From Bedellia somnulentella (Eukaryota > Arthropoda > Insecta > Lepidoptera > Bedelliidae), in contig OY755189.1 in NCBI GenBank assembly GCA_963576735.1, forward strand, positions 6,362,622-6,426,621: a stretch of 64,000 nt of DNA, given 5' to 3'. Numbering within the stretch: the first letter of the stretch is position 1; every line of letters begins with the position of its first letter. The notes beneath the pieces are model-generated. The model searched no databases, was not told the DNA's origin, and was given only the letters and a program-made list of their open reading frames with translations. A program made the translations under genes and the position numbers. Below, in pieces: positions 55,077 through 64,000 of the stretch.

Positions 55077-55568
55077 ATGCCGTTTGGTTTTAGGTTAGAA
55101 AAGCGCTATCCCAATTATTCTCATAGGTGCTATATAATAGCGTGCTTGCTGTGTAGTGTCGGCTTAGAATAGCAGTACCCCATTTCTTCCGGTGGGTGTA
55201 CTTAAGAGGCGACTAAGGGTATTGGGGGCTTTTAAGGGATTTTTGGGCGATGCGGTTGGAGACCCATCACTAACAACCTTTATTTTACCATCTTTTCCCC
55301 ACTCAACTTTCCAAACGTGGCTGAGGAATTTCAAATTCCTTAGCTCTGGCTACCCCTTCTAGGGATTTATAGCCGTGAGTATATGCATGTATGTATGTAT
55401 GTAAAGGGGCTCTATAAGTTATCGTTGGGCATTTGAAGCCACATTTCCAACTATTCTTTATGTGTCTTGTCATATGTCGTCTTCTCCCCAAAAACCTTCA
55501 AAAGTGGCTCGAGAATTGTTGACGCCTTCGCTCTAGCTACCCTTTTTTGAGATTACAGCCTGGAGTAG
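55077..55568 (+). mobile_element. Old SINE-B carrying a younger SINE-B
   Basis: 55077-55143 (gccgtttggttttaggttag, aaaagcgctatcccaattat) and 55402-55568 (aaaaccttcaaaagtggctc, tctagctaccc) are the two halves of a decayed copy. The fresh copy lies between them. Confidence 0.6.
55149..55401 (+). mobile_element. SINE-B, full-length
   Basis: gctgtgtagtgtcggcttag to a (GTAT)n tail. Confidence 0.92.
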
Positions 55569-55611
55569 GTAGGATTTTAATAACTAGAGAAATTAGTTAT
55601 TATAAAAATTA

Positions 55612-55617
55612 TTTATT
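55612..55617 (-). promoter_or_regulatory. Polyadenylation signal AATAAA
   Basis: Minus-strand AATAAA placed suitably after the terminal exon's stop codon. Confidence 0.5.
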
Positions 55618-55674
55618 GGATTATATATTAATAACATAATATTTACAGCAATATATTAATAATAGTCATAGTGC

Positions 55675-55848
55675 TCAGTCATCGTCATCCTCTTCCAGAG
55701 GATCTCTGAACAATTTGGCTGGAGGTCGAAGATTTTTCGTTCTCCTTGTCATTTTCAAGGGCATTTTTCCTACACTTCCTACAGTGACTGGATCTGCAGA
55801 CCCGGCTGCTCTTAACCCTACCTTGTTTTCATTATTCACCAGAGGTAC
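55675..55848 (-). CDS. Terminal exon of an unrecognised host gene
   Basis: A good acceptor (tttatttacag) opens 57 codons and a TGA, entering in phase 0. The peptide runs VPLVNNENKVGLRAAGSADP, then a basic stretch (KMTRRTKNLRPPAKLFRDP) and an acidic end (LEEDDDD). An AATAAA signal follows about 58 bases after the stop (minus strand 55617-55612). Basic-then-acidic tails are common in nuclear proteins, but I do not recognise this family and name no function. Upstream exons should be to the right, possibly beyond the window. Non-random composition, splice site and polyadenylation signal together support a real exon. Confidence 0.55.
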   Translation of the reverse strand, partial: VPLVNNENKVGLRAAGSADPVTVGSVGKMPLKMTRRTKNLRPPAKLFRDPLEEDDDD

Positions 55849-56231
55849 CTGTAAATAAAAAAATAATAAGGTACAGTACACTGGCAAAATTATTTCAAAG
55901 TTAACTTGAACTAGACTAGATACAAACATGAACAAGACCATCCATTATTTCATGTAAAAGTTGAATCCAAATACTTTGAGATGAGTTTGAGGGAATATTA
56001 AAAGTTAAAATACAGAAACAAAAGGCTTAAAATATGTGTATCCAAATGGAAAATTTATTTTCATTCTCGCTCTCTCAACAGTCGACATACAGAATTAAGT
56101 AAACTTATAAAGTGTTACATTCAATTAGCTAAATCCATGGGGAAGTTATTATAAATGATTAAATTATTTTCCGATCCCCGTTAGCTTTAGACATAACTTA
56201 ACGTTGTTATTTTTTTATCGAAAACACTAAA

Positions 56232-56370
56232 TAGGGGGTAGCGTAAGAGGTAGTAGGGTTTTGGGGCTAAGTGATTTTTAGGAGATATGAATCGAGGGGA
56301 GACGCATCACCCATTATCCATTCAAAAATAGCTAATGAATTTTTGTGACTCCTACCCAGGTTTGTATGTT
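56232..56370 (+). mobile_element. SINE-B, old fragment
   Basis: gggggtagcgtaagaggtag to aatagctaatgaatttttgt. Confidence 0.55.
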
Positions 56371-56657
56371 ATATAAAACTATCTTTGACACAATCGCAAT
56401 CAAATCAAACACAAAATAGTCTCGCCGCTCGCACACAAAAGGCATAAAGTGCAGGCGTGTATGGTCATTGTGTAAAGCCAGACTTCCACAAATCCGAGGG
56501 CAACAGCCCTGGTCAAAACAACTCCATATACGCGGTGAATGACAGACTGGCGCGCTATGGTTTTGTTGTTCCTGCGCACGATTCGAATGCTTAATAGCTA
56601 ATTCGTGTCCTACTAACAACACTCGTAGGATATTTATTCATCAATCTTATTTATTGA
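56371..56657. other. Intergenic stretch
   Basis: A moderately GC-rich patch (56420-56590) with no domain in any frame. Confidence 0.35.
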
Positions 56658-56730
56658 TAGACTGGCGATCCGCCCCGGGTTTGATCGGGTCGTAGCGTTT
56701 GGATTTTATTTTATATTTCTATAGTATTGC
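56658..56730 (-). mobile_element. Helitron-like 3' end, decayed
   Basis: The minus strand reads aacgctacgacccgatcaaa then cccggggcggatcgccag, parallel to the last 35 bases of the Helitron at 20958-21929. CTAG has become CCAG. Confidence 0.5.
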
Positions 56731-57501
56731 TATTTAAAAAACCTAAATGTCACACCTAACCTCTCACACTAAAAACCTCTTTAATTTAACTATTCAGTGT
56801 CAGTAAAAAATATATTTGCATCGTTCGCAACTTTAACATAAGTATATTCTATCTTATGCAGTGGAGGAGGTTCATCAAAATGTCGGAAAACCCAATAAGC
56901 GTATTTACGATGTAATTTCTATTTAGCTGGGGTATGCAGGTTCGATACAGGCTTTTTAAAGCGCGAACATAAGACACGGGAAACACCGCGATCTAATATA
57001 AATTAATACTTGAACTATCATCATAGTATAAGTTTGCTGGCGTCATAATTTTCAGATTAGCATTTAAACTCATATTAACATAATAGCTTTACTAATTAGG
57101 ACACAAAAATCTTAGAATACCGGATAGCTTCATCACATGTTTAGTATTTTGAATAAATATACATTATTAGAAACTACTTATTCACATAACCGTCAATAAT
57201 GTTAATTCGCAAGACGATAAATAAAGTTACATACGATGCTACATAATAAAAATTCTTTACAAAAATAAAGTTAATTAATAAATGGTTCGCAGTTCTTATA
57301 GAATATTTATGTTACTAATGTGATTCAGATATTTTGTAAACCAATCGATTTAATTAATCATTATTTTGCTAAAGATAAACATCGATCCACATGTTACCTA
57401 ATTGGTTGTTTAGATAGATTTAAGAAGTACATAATTCATATTCATACATTACTCATATTTTTTGTGGTTTTAAATAATTGTTGAGCAACGTAACGTTCAT
57501 G
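56731..57501. other. AT-rich intergenic stretch
   Basis: Nothing recognisable. The Helitron body may extend into it. Confidence 0.35.
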
Positions 57502-57640
57502 AAGACCTACCACAACCATCCTCTTTTCTACGATATTTCCCATCTCAACTTCAAAAATTGACTGAGTAATTTCTAACTCTGAGGCTCTAGCTACTCCTGT
57601 TTGGGATTTATAGCTGCTGATTTATAGGTATTATGTATGA
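57502..57640 (+). mobile_element. SINE-B, 3' part, old
   Basis: cccatctcaacttcaaaaat to gggatttatagctgctga. Confidence 0.65.
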
Positions 57641-57669
57641 ATACATAATTAATAAAACACAGGGACATA

Positions 57670-58113
57670 ATGAGAGGTTTTCCTTTCTTTCTTTTTTTCT
57701 TCTTCCCTGTTCTCAGCATAGATGGCGCCAGACTTGCTATGTTACTGGTAGGAACGGAACGTCACACCGTTTTTCACACTTGGATGTAATGATATCGTAA
57801 AACGGAACGTACATAAAAACGTTCTGATTTGAAAGTCTAAATAAATATCAGTTTAAGCCAAGATAGTTTAAAAGTAAATAAACAAAGACGGTATTTATAT
57901 TTAACATTCTTTTTGTTGTTTTTACTCGCCAAAAAGTTACTCTATGGTGATGTGACACATGTTTTTAAAGTAGACATTGGCAAAACTATTGTGGCAACAC
58001 GATTGAGGCCACGAAGAAAAAATTTAAGTAAGTAACGTAGTTACATCAACGCCATCTACAGAGCTCTAGGAAACTATGTTGTTTTTTTATTTCTCAAAAA
58101 GAAAACCTCTCAT
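57670..58113. mobile_element. MITE-like element
   Basis: The ends are inverted: atgagaggttttcctttctt on the left, and reversed on the right atgagaggttttctttttga. A second inverted pair (tagatggcg at about 57720 and cgccatcta at about 58052) lies inside. 444 bases, no coding frame. The target duplication is unclear (possibly AT). Confidence 0.6.
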
Positions 58114-59443
58114 TGACAGCGGTACAATTCTGTAATTTAACAAAATGCCACGATCTAAAATCTCTACAATATGTATACAACTTGGTAGAAATACGGAACT
58201 TAGGGACCCCGAAAACGTTCATTCAGTACTTGAAGAGACCTTAGCTTTGCTTTCCCCTGAGGTATTTCAATAGGGCTAATGGGACCCAGTGATATGTAAT
58301 AAACCGCATATTGTTTGTCAAAATTATCTGATGTTGGCAATCAAGTCATTTTGTATATCTTAATTGCATCAATGCAGTCTTCAAGTACTCACAACACAAA
58401 AGATCTTAAACTCATGTAGTACTTAATCGTGACTTGGCCTTTTGATTTCAAAGAAAAGTAAATGTCATATTTGCTGGCAGTTATTTTTGTAAATTGCGTA
58501 CTTTTTTATTACTCTTATAATAACATGCTGAATGGCAGGTTATATCATTGTTATGAAACTTGAATAAGTTTTAAAGGGATAAGATTTAGGTTTGTGATGA
58601 GGTTAGATAAAAAACAAAATCTAGACCAAGTTTGTGGAACCCCCGATTGGGGTACCTTCAAAGTCCACCCAGGCCTGTTGTTACATTACACACATGTCAC
58701 CAAAGTGCAATTTCGATCGACAATGAGATCTGTAAAATATGTACCGGCAGCTTTATACACATACAGAAATGTCTCATTTTCAAACTGACTCCATGACAAT
58801 GTTGGTTCCCCTTTACTGGTATGGTGGCCTAGCACGAGCGTTCTTTCATCGTTACTCGGTCGATTAGAATGAGATGAAAATATACTATGTAAGTGCGAAA
58901 GAGATGTCTGTTTTATATCAGGCATTATCTAGTTAAAAGGTCTAGCTGTGCTGGATTACTCAAAGTGAGGTTATCAGAATACATCTATAATGTGGAAAGA
59001 TTGAAGACGAAGAAGAAGAAGAAATAAATTTATTCGCCGTAAATATGGCACAACAGATATGCAACACAAAAATAATAATAACCAAACCAAAAAAATACAA
59101 AAGTTAAACAAAATATTTACAACTACAAAAAAAACTGTGAAAGTAAAAAAAACAATAAAAATAATAACTTAAATGTTTACAAAGAAACATAAAATCAAAA
59201 AGAGGAAATTAATAACAAATTAAAATGATAAACTAAAAAAAAACATTGTGCCATTGAACAGCGAAATTGTTGATTGATGAATGGGCTCGATCCAATTAAC
59301 CGATTTTATAAATTATTTCGTCAATAAAACCCTAAAACCTTAAGAAAACTACAGAAAACTTCATACAAACCTAAAGACGACTACATATAATCACGTTTCA
59401 TTAGGAGAGAGCTGTGATTAAAGAAGCCTTAGACATTTCCAGC
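58114..59443. other. Intergenic, no supported gene
   Basis: 58690-58925 has a 79-codon minus-strand frame (HLHSIFSSHSNRPSNDERTL) that I cannot assign. 59010-59250 is an A-rich run after aagaagaagaaataaattta, resembling a LINE tail. Confidence 0.35.
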
Positions 59444-59850
59444 CCTGATAGTTCAGTGGGTAAAACACCGCTTATCGTGCTACACCAATTAGTCTTTTCT
59501 AAATAAATAGGTGTGGTTAATTTATCATTAACGGCTGTGTAGTGTCGGCTTAGAATAGCACTACCCCATTTCTTCCGGTGGGTGTGCGTAAGAGGCGACT
59601 AACGGACTTGGGGCTTTTTAAGGGATTTTTGGGCGATGCGGTTGGAGACCCATCACCAACAACCTTTATGCTACCATCTTTTCTCCACTCAGCTTCCAAA
59701 AGTAGCTGAGGAATTTATAATTTCTCAGCTCTGGCTACCCCTTTTAGGGATTTATAGCCGTGAGTATATGTATGTATGTAATTTATCATGGTTGTTGACG
59801 GTGAGAGAAAACATCGTGAAAAAACCCACATGGCTAAGTCGTAGCAGGTA
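59444..59850 (+). mobile_element. SINE-A interrupted by SINE-B
   Basis: 59444-59528 has the head (cctgatagttcagtgggtaa) with the B-box region deleted, and 59779-59850 carries on with ggttgttgacggtgagagaa. Its 3' half is missing. Confidence 0.85.
59529..59778 (+). mobile_element. SINE-B, full-length, nested in SINE-A
   Basis: The 11-base duplication taatttatcat is at 59518-59528 and 59779-59789. Confidence 0.92.
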
Positions 59851-60063
59851 TAGCGAGATAGAGCATTAAGAAGAGCATGGAGAATAAAATAAAACTCTTA
59901 TCAGGATTTTTGTGGCACTTATCAATCGATATTTGGAAAAAATAATATAAGGCCAAACTTTAAAAGTTAAAATATAACAAGCTTTTAAAGCAGGCAAAAA
60001 TAACCACATGCTTAATCGTCCGCGTCACGCTTTAAGATAGACATACGTACATATGTAAAATAA

Positions 60064-60304
60064 ATACATATACTCACGGCTATATTTCCCTAGAAAGGGT
60101 AGCCAGAGCTAAGGAATTATAAATTCCTCAACCACTTTTGGAAGTTGAGTGGGGAAAAGATGGTAAAAATAAAGGTTTTTCGTGATGAGTCTCCAACCGC
60201 ATCGCCCAAAAATCCAATAATAAGCCCCAATACCCTTAGTCGCCACTTACGACACCCATCAGTAGAAAGGGGTAGCGACATTCTAAGCCGGCACTACACG
60301 GCAA
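60064..60304 (-). mobile_element. SINE-B, full-length
   Basis: atacatatactcacggctat to aagccggcactacacggcaa. Confidence 0.92.
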
Positions 60305-60360
60305 ATACATAAATATAATATATACTAAATGTAAAATACTGCTGTTAATATATTTTGACA

Positions 60361-60543
60361 GCTATAAATCCCAAAGCTTCTAAGCCATAGATTCATAAAT
60401 ATTATAAGCCAGAACTTTAAGTCAGATTCGAAAGTTCAATGGAAAAGATAATAAAATAAAAAGTGGCTAGTCCCAAAATCCTAAGTCGCCTCGCTCGACA
60501 CCCTCGACAAGAAATAGATTAGTGCTATTCTAGCCAACATTAA
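60361..60543 (-). mobile_element. SINE-B, old and diverged
   Basis: gctataaatcccaaagcttc, cctaagtcgcctcgctcgac, attagtgctattctagcca. Confidence 0.68.
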
Positions 60544-60880
60544 ATAAAAATAAAACTTATGGGTATTTTCAGTAACTTAGCATACATGAAATCGGCATAA
60601 ATGTTATTGACGTTGTAAGTGGAATATTTATATATGCAAGTAGCTTAACTTTCTTGTTAAGTTACAATTTGTAAGCAGATACATGCAGTTTGGTTTCAGA
60701 TTATCTACTTAACCCTTGAGAGAGAACTTTATTATTCATATCAATGTAAAAGAAATTGTAATAGGTGGTATTGAAATGTCTTTGGTATAAATAAATCCAA
60801 TACAACGTATACGCGCCGTATACATACAAAATATTGCTTTAACTTTGCGATTTTATTGCTTTAAATTGGAATATAATTAC

Positions 60881-61128
60881 ATACATATATACATATACTC
60901 ACGGCTACAAATCCCAAGAAGGGGTAGCCAGAGCTAACGAATTAGAAATTCTTCAGCCACTTTTGGAAGTTGCGTGGGGAAAAGATGGTAAAATAAAGGT
61001 TGTTGGTGATGGGTCTCCAACCGCATCGCACAAAAATTTAATAAAAAGCCCCAATACCCTTAGTCGCCTCTTACGACACCCATCGGTAGAAAGGGGTAGC
61101 GACATTCTAAGCCGGCACTACACGGCAA
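60881..61128 (-). mobile_element. SINE-B, full-length
   Basis: Close to the 60064 copy; both have the cccatcggtagaaaggggta / cccatcagtagaaagg variant and the ccggcactacacggc head. Confidence 0.93.
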
Positions 61129-61173
61129 ATACTATATAAATACATACATACATATACTATTTATAGCCGTGAG

Positions 61174-61396
61174 TACACGGCTATAAATCCCATGAAGGGG
61201 TAGTCAGAGCTAGGGAATTAGAAATTCCTCAGCCATTTTTGGAAGTTGCGTCGGAAAAATATTGTGAAATATAGGTTTTTGGTGATAGGTCTCCAACCGC
61301 ATCGCCCAAAAAGCCCTAATACCGTTAGTCGCCTCTTACGTGCACCCACCGGAAGAAATGGGGTAGTGCTATTCTATGCCGGCACTACACAGCAAA
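61174..61396 (-). mobile_element. SINE-B, joined tail to tail with a SINE-B end
   Basis: The copy begins cacggctataaatcccatga. Directly before it stands tatttatagccgtgagta, the 3' end of a plus-strand copy, making a short palindrome at about 61159-61190. Confidence 0.88.
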
Positions 61397-61419
61397 TGGA
61401 ATATAATTCTTAGTATTTT

Positions 61420-61508
61420 TTCATTATTAAACATACCTATACGCATATACATTCACAAAATAAAATGTATATGTTATGTATATACGTATACGTATGTTTA
61501 ATAATGAA
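61420..61508. repeat. Inverted repeat, 17-base arms
   Basis: ttcattattaaacatac (61420-61436) and gtatgtttaataatgaa (61492-61508) pair perfectly. The loop is an alternating TA/CG-rich run. Confidence 0.9.
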
Positions 61509-61540
61509 GAAGCAGTAAGAATCATATTCCACACCCCATA

Positions 61541-61762
61541 CGTCCTAACTCTACAAGGTCTAACTTCACAAACTCTACACCTTAGTCGAAATATGTGGCA
61601 TGGCCATTCGTTACTACAAGAACTATTATATAACACAAAAGTAATGAACAGTGAATTAATTTTTCACCTTACGCCGCCGATGTAAATGTAGCGAAATGGC
61701 CAAGCCACATATTTTGACTAAGGTGTAGAGTTTGTGAAGTTGGGCCTTGTAGAGTTAGGGCG
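61541..61762. repeat. Long inverted repeat, about 70-base arms
   Basis: 61541-61610 (cgtcctaactctacaaggtc ... tggccattcg) pairs with 61692-61762 (cgaaatggcc ... ccttgtagagttagggcg) with few mismatches; the loop is 81 bases. A transcript would form a strong hairpin. No protein is supported; the open frames here are mirror images caused by the repeat. Confidence 0.92.
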
Positions 61763-62189
61763 TGTAGTGTTAGAAGCTTGGCTCTACATGAGATCTGATA
61801 ACTTTTTGACAGTGCGAGACATATGGGCTCGTCTTGACAACATTTTACATGAAAATGTTTTTGGTGGGATTGTCTATTCCATACTGCTTTGGGAATTGCC
61901 TTATGGCGTTTGCGTAGTCTGTAACTTTTCACAGTTATATTTATGACGTAACCATATCGTAGATTTGGTAATTTGATGAAATGTTTGAAAAAAGTAAAAA
62001 TGTAACATGAAACGGCCGCATCATGATGTAGATTGGGTAGATCAATGATTAAAAATCGATTCTTGATGGTGACAACTAAACGAACGACTAGTTCATGAAG
62101 TAGTTAATATTTTATTAGATCAAAGCGTAAAATAATTTCATTTATAACCTGAAGAGGTGCTACAAGCTGAAATTTTACCTAAATTAGCG
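61763..62189. other. Intergenic stretch
   Basis: Nothing recognisable. Confidence 0.35.
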
Positions 62190-62312
62190 GTACCCATCAC
62201 CAACGATACTTTATACTTACAATCTGGTTCCCTATCAACTTCTAAATGTGGCTGAGGAGTTTCTAGCTTTGAAACTTATCCTTTTTGAGGTTTATAGCCG
62301 TGAGTATGCATA
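62190..62312 (+). mobile_element. SINE-B, 5' truncated, old
   Basis: cccatcaccaacgatacttt to tatagccgtgagtatgcata. Confidence 0.7.
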
Positions 62313-62716
62313 TATAAAAATTAACACAAATTAAGTAAAAAAAGCTGCATTGAAAGCAATGACACCAATGCGACATAATAAAACTGCAGATAAGCCTCAA
62401 CGATCCATTCACTCGCCCATTGACTTGACCGGCGTGTACCTCAACACATTACATTCGGAACGTATCTCGATAATGACTCGTAAACTTTTCATTTAAGTGC
62501 AGACATTTTATTGGGTTTTATATGATAAAATGGTTTTAGGTATTTCGCAAATACTCAAAGGTGGGTCACAACAATCATATATTATTAAGACAAGATTGTT
62601 TGTACATTGTTCAAAGATCTATATATATATAATTGCACGTGTAGTTAGTACAAATTCAATTCACAAATATACACAAAAATAGGAACTGAAAGTAATTACA
62701 GATACTATAAAAAGAA
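62313..62716. other. AT-rich intergenic stretch
   Basis: Nothing recognisable. Confidence 0.35.
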
Positions 62717-62971
62717 GTAAGAAGTTTGCTGTGTAGTATCGGCTTAGAATAGCACTACCCCATTTCTTCCGGTGGGTGTACGTAAGAGGCGACTAACGGT
62801 ATTGGGGCTTTTAAGGGATTTTTGGGCGATGCGGTTGGAGACCCATCACCAACAACCTTTATTTCACCATCTTTACCCCATTCAACTTCCAAAAGTGGCT
62901 GAGGAATTTCTAATTCCTTAGCTCTGGCTACCCCTTCTAGGGATTTACAGCCGTGAGTATATGTATGTATG
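62717..62971 (+). mobile_element. SINE-B, full-length
   Basis: The 11-base duplication tataaaaagaa is at 62706-62716 and 62972-62982. Confidence 0.93.
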
Positions 62972-62999
62972 TATAAAAAGAACAGTTAAATAATACATC

Positions 63000-63275
63000 G
63001 GATGGCCGAAAGCATTGTGGCGAAAAAGACTAAAGAGTCTATTTGAGAGATATATAGAGCCAATGGTTGGATGGGTTTGTGAGTAGAGGACGGCCGAGCA
63101 AGACGAATGAAAACCAAATTTAAATTGTTCTTACAAAGGTGAAAGTCCAAAGTGAAAAGAATAAAAGAGCATGTATGGGAAGAATAATGAATATATGAGA
63201 GAAGCAGGAAAGATTTGTCAGGATCGTTCTACGTTACGATCGATAGTCTCTGCCAACCGCAATGGGAATAATGGG
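63000..63275 (+). pseudogene. LINE-C ORF2 end, decayed
   Basis: After a broken stretch, one frame reads YGKNNEYMREAGKICQDRST and LRSIVSANRNGN. This is the closing segment of LINE-C (M..ARE.CQDR..WRSIVSA.P.G), continuing open to 63398. The final tail is absent. Confidence 0.65.
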
Positions 63276-63700
63276 CGAAAGCAAAAGTTTAGCGATTCAG
63301 AAGAGAACGACCGTGGAAGGGAAGACGTATTTATATCAATTAAAATATGTTGTGATGCAGTTTCAAATTATACAGAAGCAAGCATAAAAGATATTTAAAT
63401 GTAATTGAAGAGCGAGATGATACACAAACATATGAAGTTTTTAATTGTCTCTGCTTAATTGATTTGATTCCAAATATCCTATATGGCAGTCTCATTCCCA
63501 CTCTATGTATGTAAACTAAAACACAATGATATCTCAAATAAATAAGAAGTCAATATACCTAGTCGGTTCTTAAATACTGTCACTGGTCATTTATTTTAAA
63601 AATAGAACACCTACACAAAAATATGAAATGGTGTTCGATTTTCAATTATTTTTTTTAATACTAATCTGCTAATTCACAATTACATTAATTATTTTTTACG
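63276..63700. other. AT-rich stretch
   Basis: Possibly contains the left end of the transposon whose transposase starts at 63701; I could not define a terminal repeat. Confidence 0.3.
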
Positions 63701-64000
63701 ATGGAGTAGACTCGCAAAGAGAACTGAGTAACAGTAATTGCATTGCATCGTTGCGGCCGTCCGACAAAGACAATAATAAACTTGCTTCAAAAATTAAAAA
63801 TCACGATGAGGTTCGTATACCGTACCATCAAGAGGTACAATAAAACCTCTAGTGTCGATGTCGAGAAAAGAACTGGCAGACTTCGTTCCGTTACGACTCC
63901 AGAGGTGATCAAAGCAATCAAGGCGTGTACGGCAAGAAATCCCGACCGCAAATAGAAGTTGATGTCTTTGAAGATGGGTTTAACCAGAAGTACCGTAAAA
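63701..64000 (+). pseudogene. Tc1/mariner-superfamily transposase, N-terminal part, cut by window end
   Basis: From the ATG at 63701 the frame reads ME-stop-TRKEN-stop-VTVIALHRCGRPTKTIINL, then VYRTIKRYNKTSS, RTGRLRSVTTPEVIKAIKA and ARNPDRK-stop-KLMSLKMGLTRSTVK. This is a helix-turn-helix DNA-binding region with the GR-P-R-type hook (here GRLR) seen in this superfamily. Three in-frame stops make it a pseudogene. The catalytic domain would be beyond the right edge. It differs clearly from the mariner at 43313-44365. Confidence 0.75.

Noticed and set aside
61476..61946. Open frames on both strands around 61.5-61.9 kb
   Set aside because: Mirror translations of the long inverted repeat (for example TLHLS on both strands).

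Overview
The window looks like a piece of a lepidopteran (moth or butterfly) nuclear genome. It is AT-rich, has very little coding sequence and is packed with mobile-element copies. The clues are short retroposons ending in a (TATG)n tail, Helitron-like elements ending in CTAG, a mariner, piggyBac- and hAT-like DNA elements, a BEL/Pao LTR element and several LINE tails of types common in Lepidoptera. The order is an inference from repeat style. No species is called.

Host genes. The one host gene that can be named is a follistatin (Fs) orthologue on the minus strand. Exon 1 (29389-29443) encodes the signal peptide. Exon 2 (5409-5600) encodes the follistatin N-terminal cysteine domain. Exon 3 (4557-4766) encodes the first follistatin/Kazal module. 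The splice phases join cleanly (1 and 1), and intron 1 is about 23.8 kb. The remaining modules must lie beyond the left edge. Decayed copies of parts of exons 2 and 3 sit between and beyond the real exons. Two further host-gene pieces are visible: a first exon of a THAP-domain protein (147-226, +) and a terminal exon of an unrecognised gene with an acidic tail (55675-55848, -).

Layout. 1-5600: THAP exon, copia and RTE remnants, Fs exons 3 and 2 with pseudo-exons. 5601-29388: Fs intron 1, holding a LINE broken by a BEL/Pao element and by a smaller retroposon, a Helitron, two tRNA-bearing inverted-repeat elements and many SINEs. 29389-30450: Fs exon 1, its GC-rich leader and a tandem array interrupted by a LINE tail. 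30450-43100: intergenic, with SINEs, a piggyBac-like element inside a hAT-like one, and a 219-bp GC-rich retro-insertion. 43139-44709: an apparently intact mariner inside a SINE. 44710-64000: intergenic, very dense in SINE copies, with the terminal exon, a MITE, two hairpins and the start of a Tc1/mariner-type pseudogene at the right edge.

Repeat names used below are local. SINE-A: about 370 bp, tRNA-related head (tagcccagtggg), tail (TTATG)n-like, 9-14 bp target duplications. SINE-B: about 240 bp, head like ctgtgtagtgtcggcttag, end ccgtgagtatatgtatg, 11-13 bp duplications. LINE-C: non-LTR element whose 3' end shares gtgagtatatgtatg with SINE-B. LINE-D: non-LTR element in Fs intron 1. The strongest unusual signals are a copy of mature tRNA-Tyr (spliced, with CCA) against the outer edge of one LTR of the BEL/Pao element, and a family of inverted-repeat elements with tRNA-like sequence in their arms.
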